Assembly: GCA_002453475.1 (NCBI GenBank)
Contig: DKGY01000010.1
Location: 20,870 to 29,000, forward strand
DNA length: 8,131 nt
Source of the DNA: Clostridium sp. UBA6758
GTDB taxonomy: Bacteria; Bacillota; Clostridia; Clostridiales; Clostridiaceae
Direction of reading: 5' to 3'
Below, in pieces: positions 6,909-8,131 of the stretch. Made by a program: the position numbers and the translations under genes. Under the pieces are notes generated by a model. That model ran no database searches. It worked only from the letters and a program-made list of their open reading frames with translations, and had not been told where the DNA came from. The first letter of the stretch is position 1; every line of letters begins with the position of its first letter.

Positions 6909-8131
6909 ACTTTAAAAACAGTTTGTTCTTTTACATCTGCTCCTAAGGCATCTAATGCAACTCCAACTCTGTGGTAACGAAGTTTCCACTGCTCTTCTTT
7001 TGATGTGCCTGGATCTCCTAAAGGATATGGAATAGATATAGTAGGAATAATCTTGTTTGCTCCTGCTGTCTTTGAAACTGGAATTAAGTTTGCCATTTGT
7101 ACAATTGGCATACCTGATTTTTCAATTTCCTTAACCATGGTTGCACCGCAACGCGTACAGGTTCCTCACGTAGAAACCATTATAACTCCATCTACACCCT
7201 CATTTTTAAGATGAACTAAAATCTCCTGTGCCATTCTCTTTGCCTCGGCTTGAGTAGTTCCAGTACCAACCGTTGAATAGAAATACTCATGTAGCTTTTT
7301 AAATTTTCCTTCTTTTTCATATGATCTTAATGCATCTATTGGAGCTATTACATTAGGATCTGCATCTGCTGCTGCAGGGTCAAAACCAGCATGGATTGTC
7401 TTATAAACTCCACCTTTTAGAGCATCTACTCCATCGATATTATATCTTCCCCATCTTGTTGCAGATGCCGATTGAATTCTATCTGGATTGTCTACAGGTA
7501 CTATGCCTCCTGTATTTAAAAGTGCTATAGTTGCATCTTTAAGATCTTTAATTGGCTCTGCTATAGGTACTATATCTGTTTTAGGAATTGGAAGTTCAGT
7601 GATAAACGGTCTTCCATTTAATTTCTCTATAAGCATTTCTACTGCTCTATCAGCACCCCACTTACCATCTTTTCTCCAAATTTGATGTCTTATCCCTCTT
7701 GGATAATATCCCTCTACTTCAGCACCAAGGCTTTCTTCACCTTTCAAAAGTTTATTTCCGAAATTTGCCATAGATTTTATATCACTTCTCATTTTAGCTG
7801 CACTATGTCCTCCTACGAAAACATACATATCCCTTTTAAACATTTCTACTCCAGGGTTTTCTATGTGCATAGAAGTAATTACTGGAACATTAAATTCTTC
7901 TTTAACAGCATTACAAATTTCACCACACGCAACTCCATATCTTCCTGCTTGAAAAGCTGGTCCTGCAAAGAAAATATCAAATTCTATATTTTTAAGTTCA
8001 GCTATAATTCTTTTTATAGCTTCTTCTGTATTAGATCCCATAAAGTTATCTCCACAAATTATTGTATGAGTAACTTCTGCATCTAAGTTTTTATTTAACT
8101 CTATAGCTGGACCTATTGTGCCTTCCTTGTT
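6899..8131 (-). CDS. grdH: Betaine reductase selenoprotein B (GrdH-like), partial at the 5' end, with in-frame UGA
   Basis: Protein B of the glycine/sarcosine/betaine reductases binds the substrate and passes the carboxymethyl group to selenoprotein A. Protein C then releases acetyl phosphate; the betaine enzyme also yields trimethylamine. The visible frame covers 410 codons and lacks roughly the first 25-30 codons beyond the right edge. It reads through TGA at 7166-7168 in the motif VST-U-GTCTRCGATMVKEIE, the conserved site where selenocysteine precedes CxxC in GrdB, GrdF and GrdH. Coding similarity continues on both sides (for example THTIICGDNFMGSNTEEA before; SIPYPLGDPGTSKEEQWKLR after), so this is recoding and not a broken gene. 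The betaine assignment rests mainly on the BCCT transporter next door; GrdB (glycine) or GrdF (sarcosine) are alternatives. The partner pyruvoyl subunit gene, GrdI for betaine, is not in the window. Standard gene calling would split it at the UGA. Confidence 0.9.
7133..7165 (-). promoter_or_regulatory. Candidate bacterial SECIS element of grdH
   Basis: Directly after the UGA the mRNA can fold with outer stem AACC/GGUU and inner stem GUUGC/GCAAC closing a GGU loop (loop 18 bases after the UGA). The position and the GU-containing apical loop fit the SelB-binding hairpins that follow bacterial selenocysteine codons. It was found by eye; SelB binding is not shown. Confidence 0.6.

Noticed and set aside
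6899..7168. grdH read as two genes or as a pseudogene because of the TGA
   Set aside because: The TGA sits exactly at the known selenocysteine site of protein B with a hairpin behind it, and coding similarity is continuous.
7005..8086. Plus-strand open frames opposite grdH
   Set aside because: They are shadows of the grdH coding strand, with no ribosome binding sites or recognisable products. The same holds for open frames opposite galR and the transporter.
1..8131. CRISPR arrays, insertion sequences, tRNA or rRNA genes, phage attachment sites
   Set aside because: No direct-repeat arrays, transposase motifs, terminal repeats or RNA gene signatures were seen in the window.

Overview
The window is AT-rich, tightly packed Firmicutes DNA. 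It most likely comes from an amino-acid-fermenting Clostridium or close relative. The evidence is strong AGGAGG-type ribosome binding sites, A/T-ending codons, a long 'class 2' GalT of the Firmicutes type, and a selenocysteine-containing glycine/betaine-reductase protein B, which belongs to Stickland-type fermenters. This assignment is inference from gene content; no marker gene is present.

Left part (1-5061): a galactose (Leloir) locus. galM (mutarotase, minus strand) is divergent from a galK-galT-galR operon (plus strand) whose gaps are 12-13 bases. The 205-base divergent region holds two similar palindromes, one just before the galM ribosome binding site and one across the galK promoter. 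They are the natural operators for the LacI-type repressor encoded by the last gene of the operon. GalM supplies alpha-galactose, GalK makes galactose-1-phosphate, GalT exchanges it with UDP-glucose, and GalR probably represses both arms and itself. No galE or galactose transporter lies in the window. A minus-strand reading frame, probably a further gene behind galM, runs off the left edge.

Middle (5062-5268): a junction between two unrelated modules. Directly after galR lies a decayed plus-strand fragment encoding the last ~25 residues of an AraC-family regulator. It is followed by a compact terminator hairpin, best oriented for the minus strand.

Right part (5269-8131, minus strand): a betaine-use module. 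It holds a grdH-like selenoprotein B gene (its 5' end lies beyond the right edge) with an in-frame UGA selenocysteine codon and a hairpin behind it fitting a bacterial SECIS. Downstream is a BCCT-family betaine transporter gene. An imperfect ~58-base inverted repeat that includes the grdH stop codon separates them. The transporter frame carries an in-frame TAA at 5434-5436, and the conserved C-terminus continues in the same frame after it, so the gene is interrupted by a nonsense codon.

I found no convincing wholly new system. The points most worth a second look are the interrupted transporter, the AraC remnant, the SECIS/UGA gene, the paired gal operators and the extended grdH-transporter hairpin.
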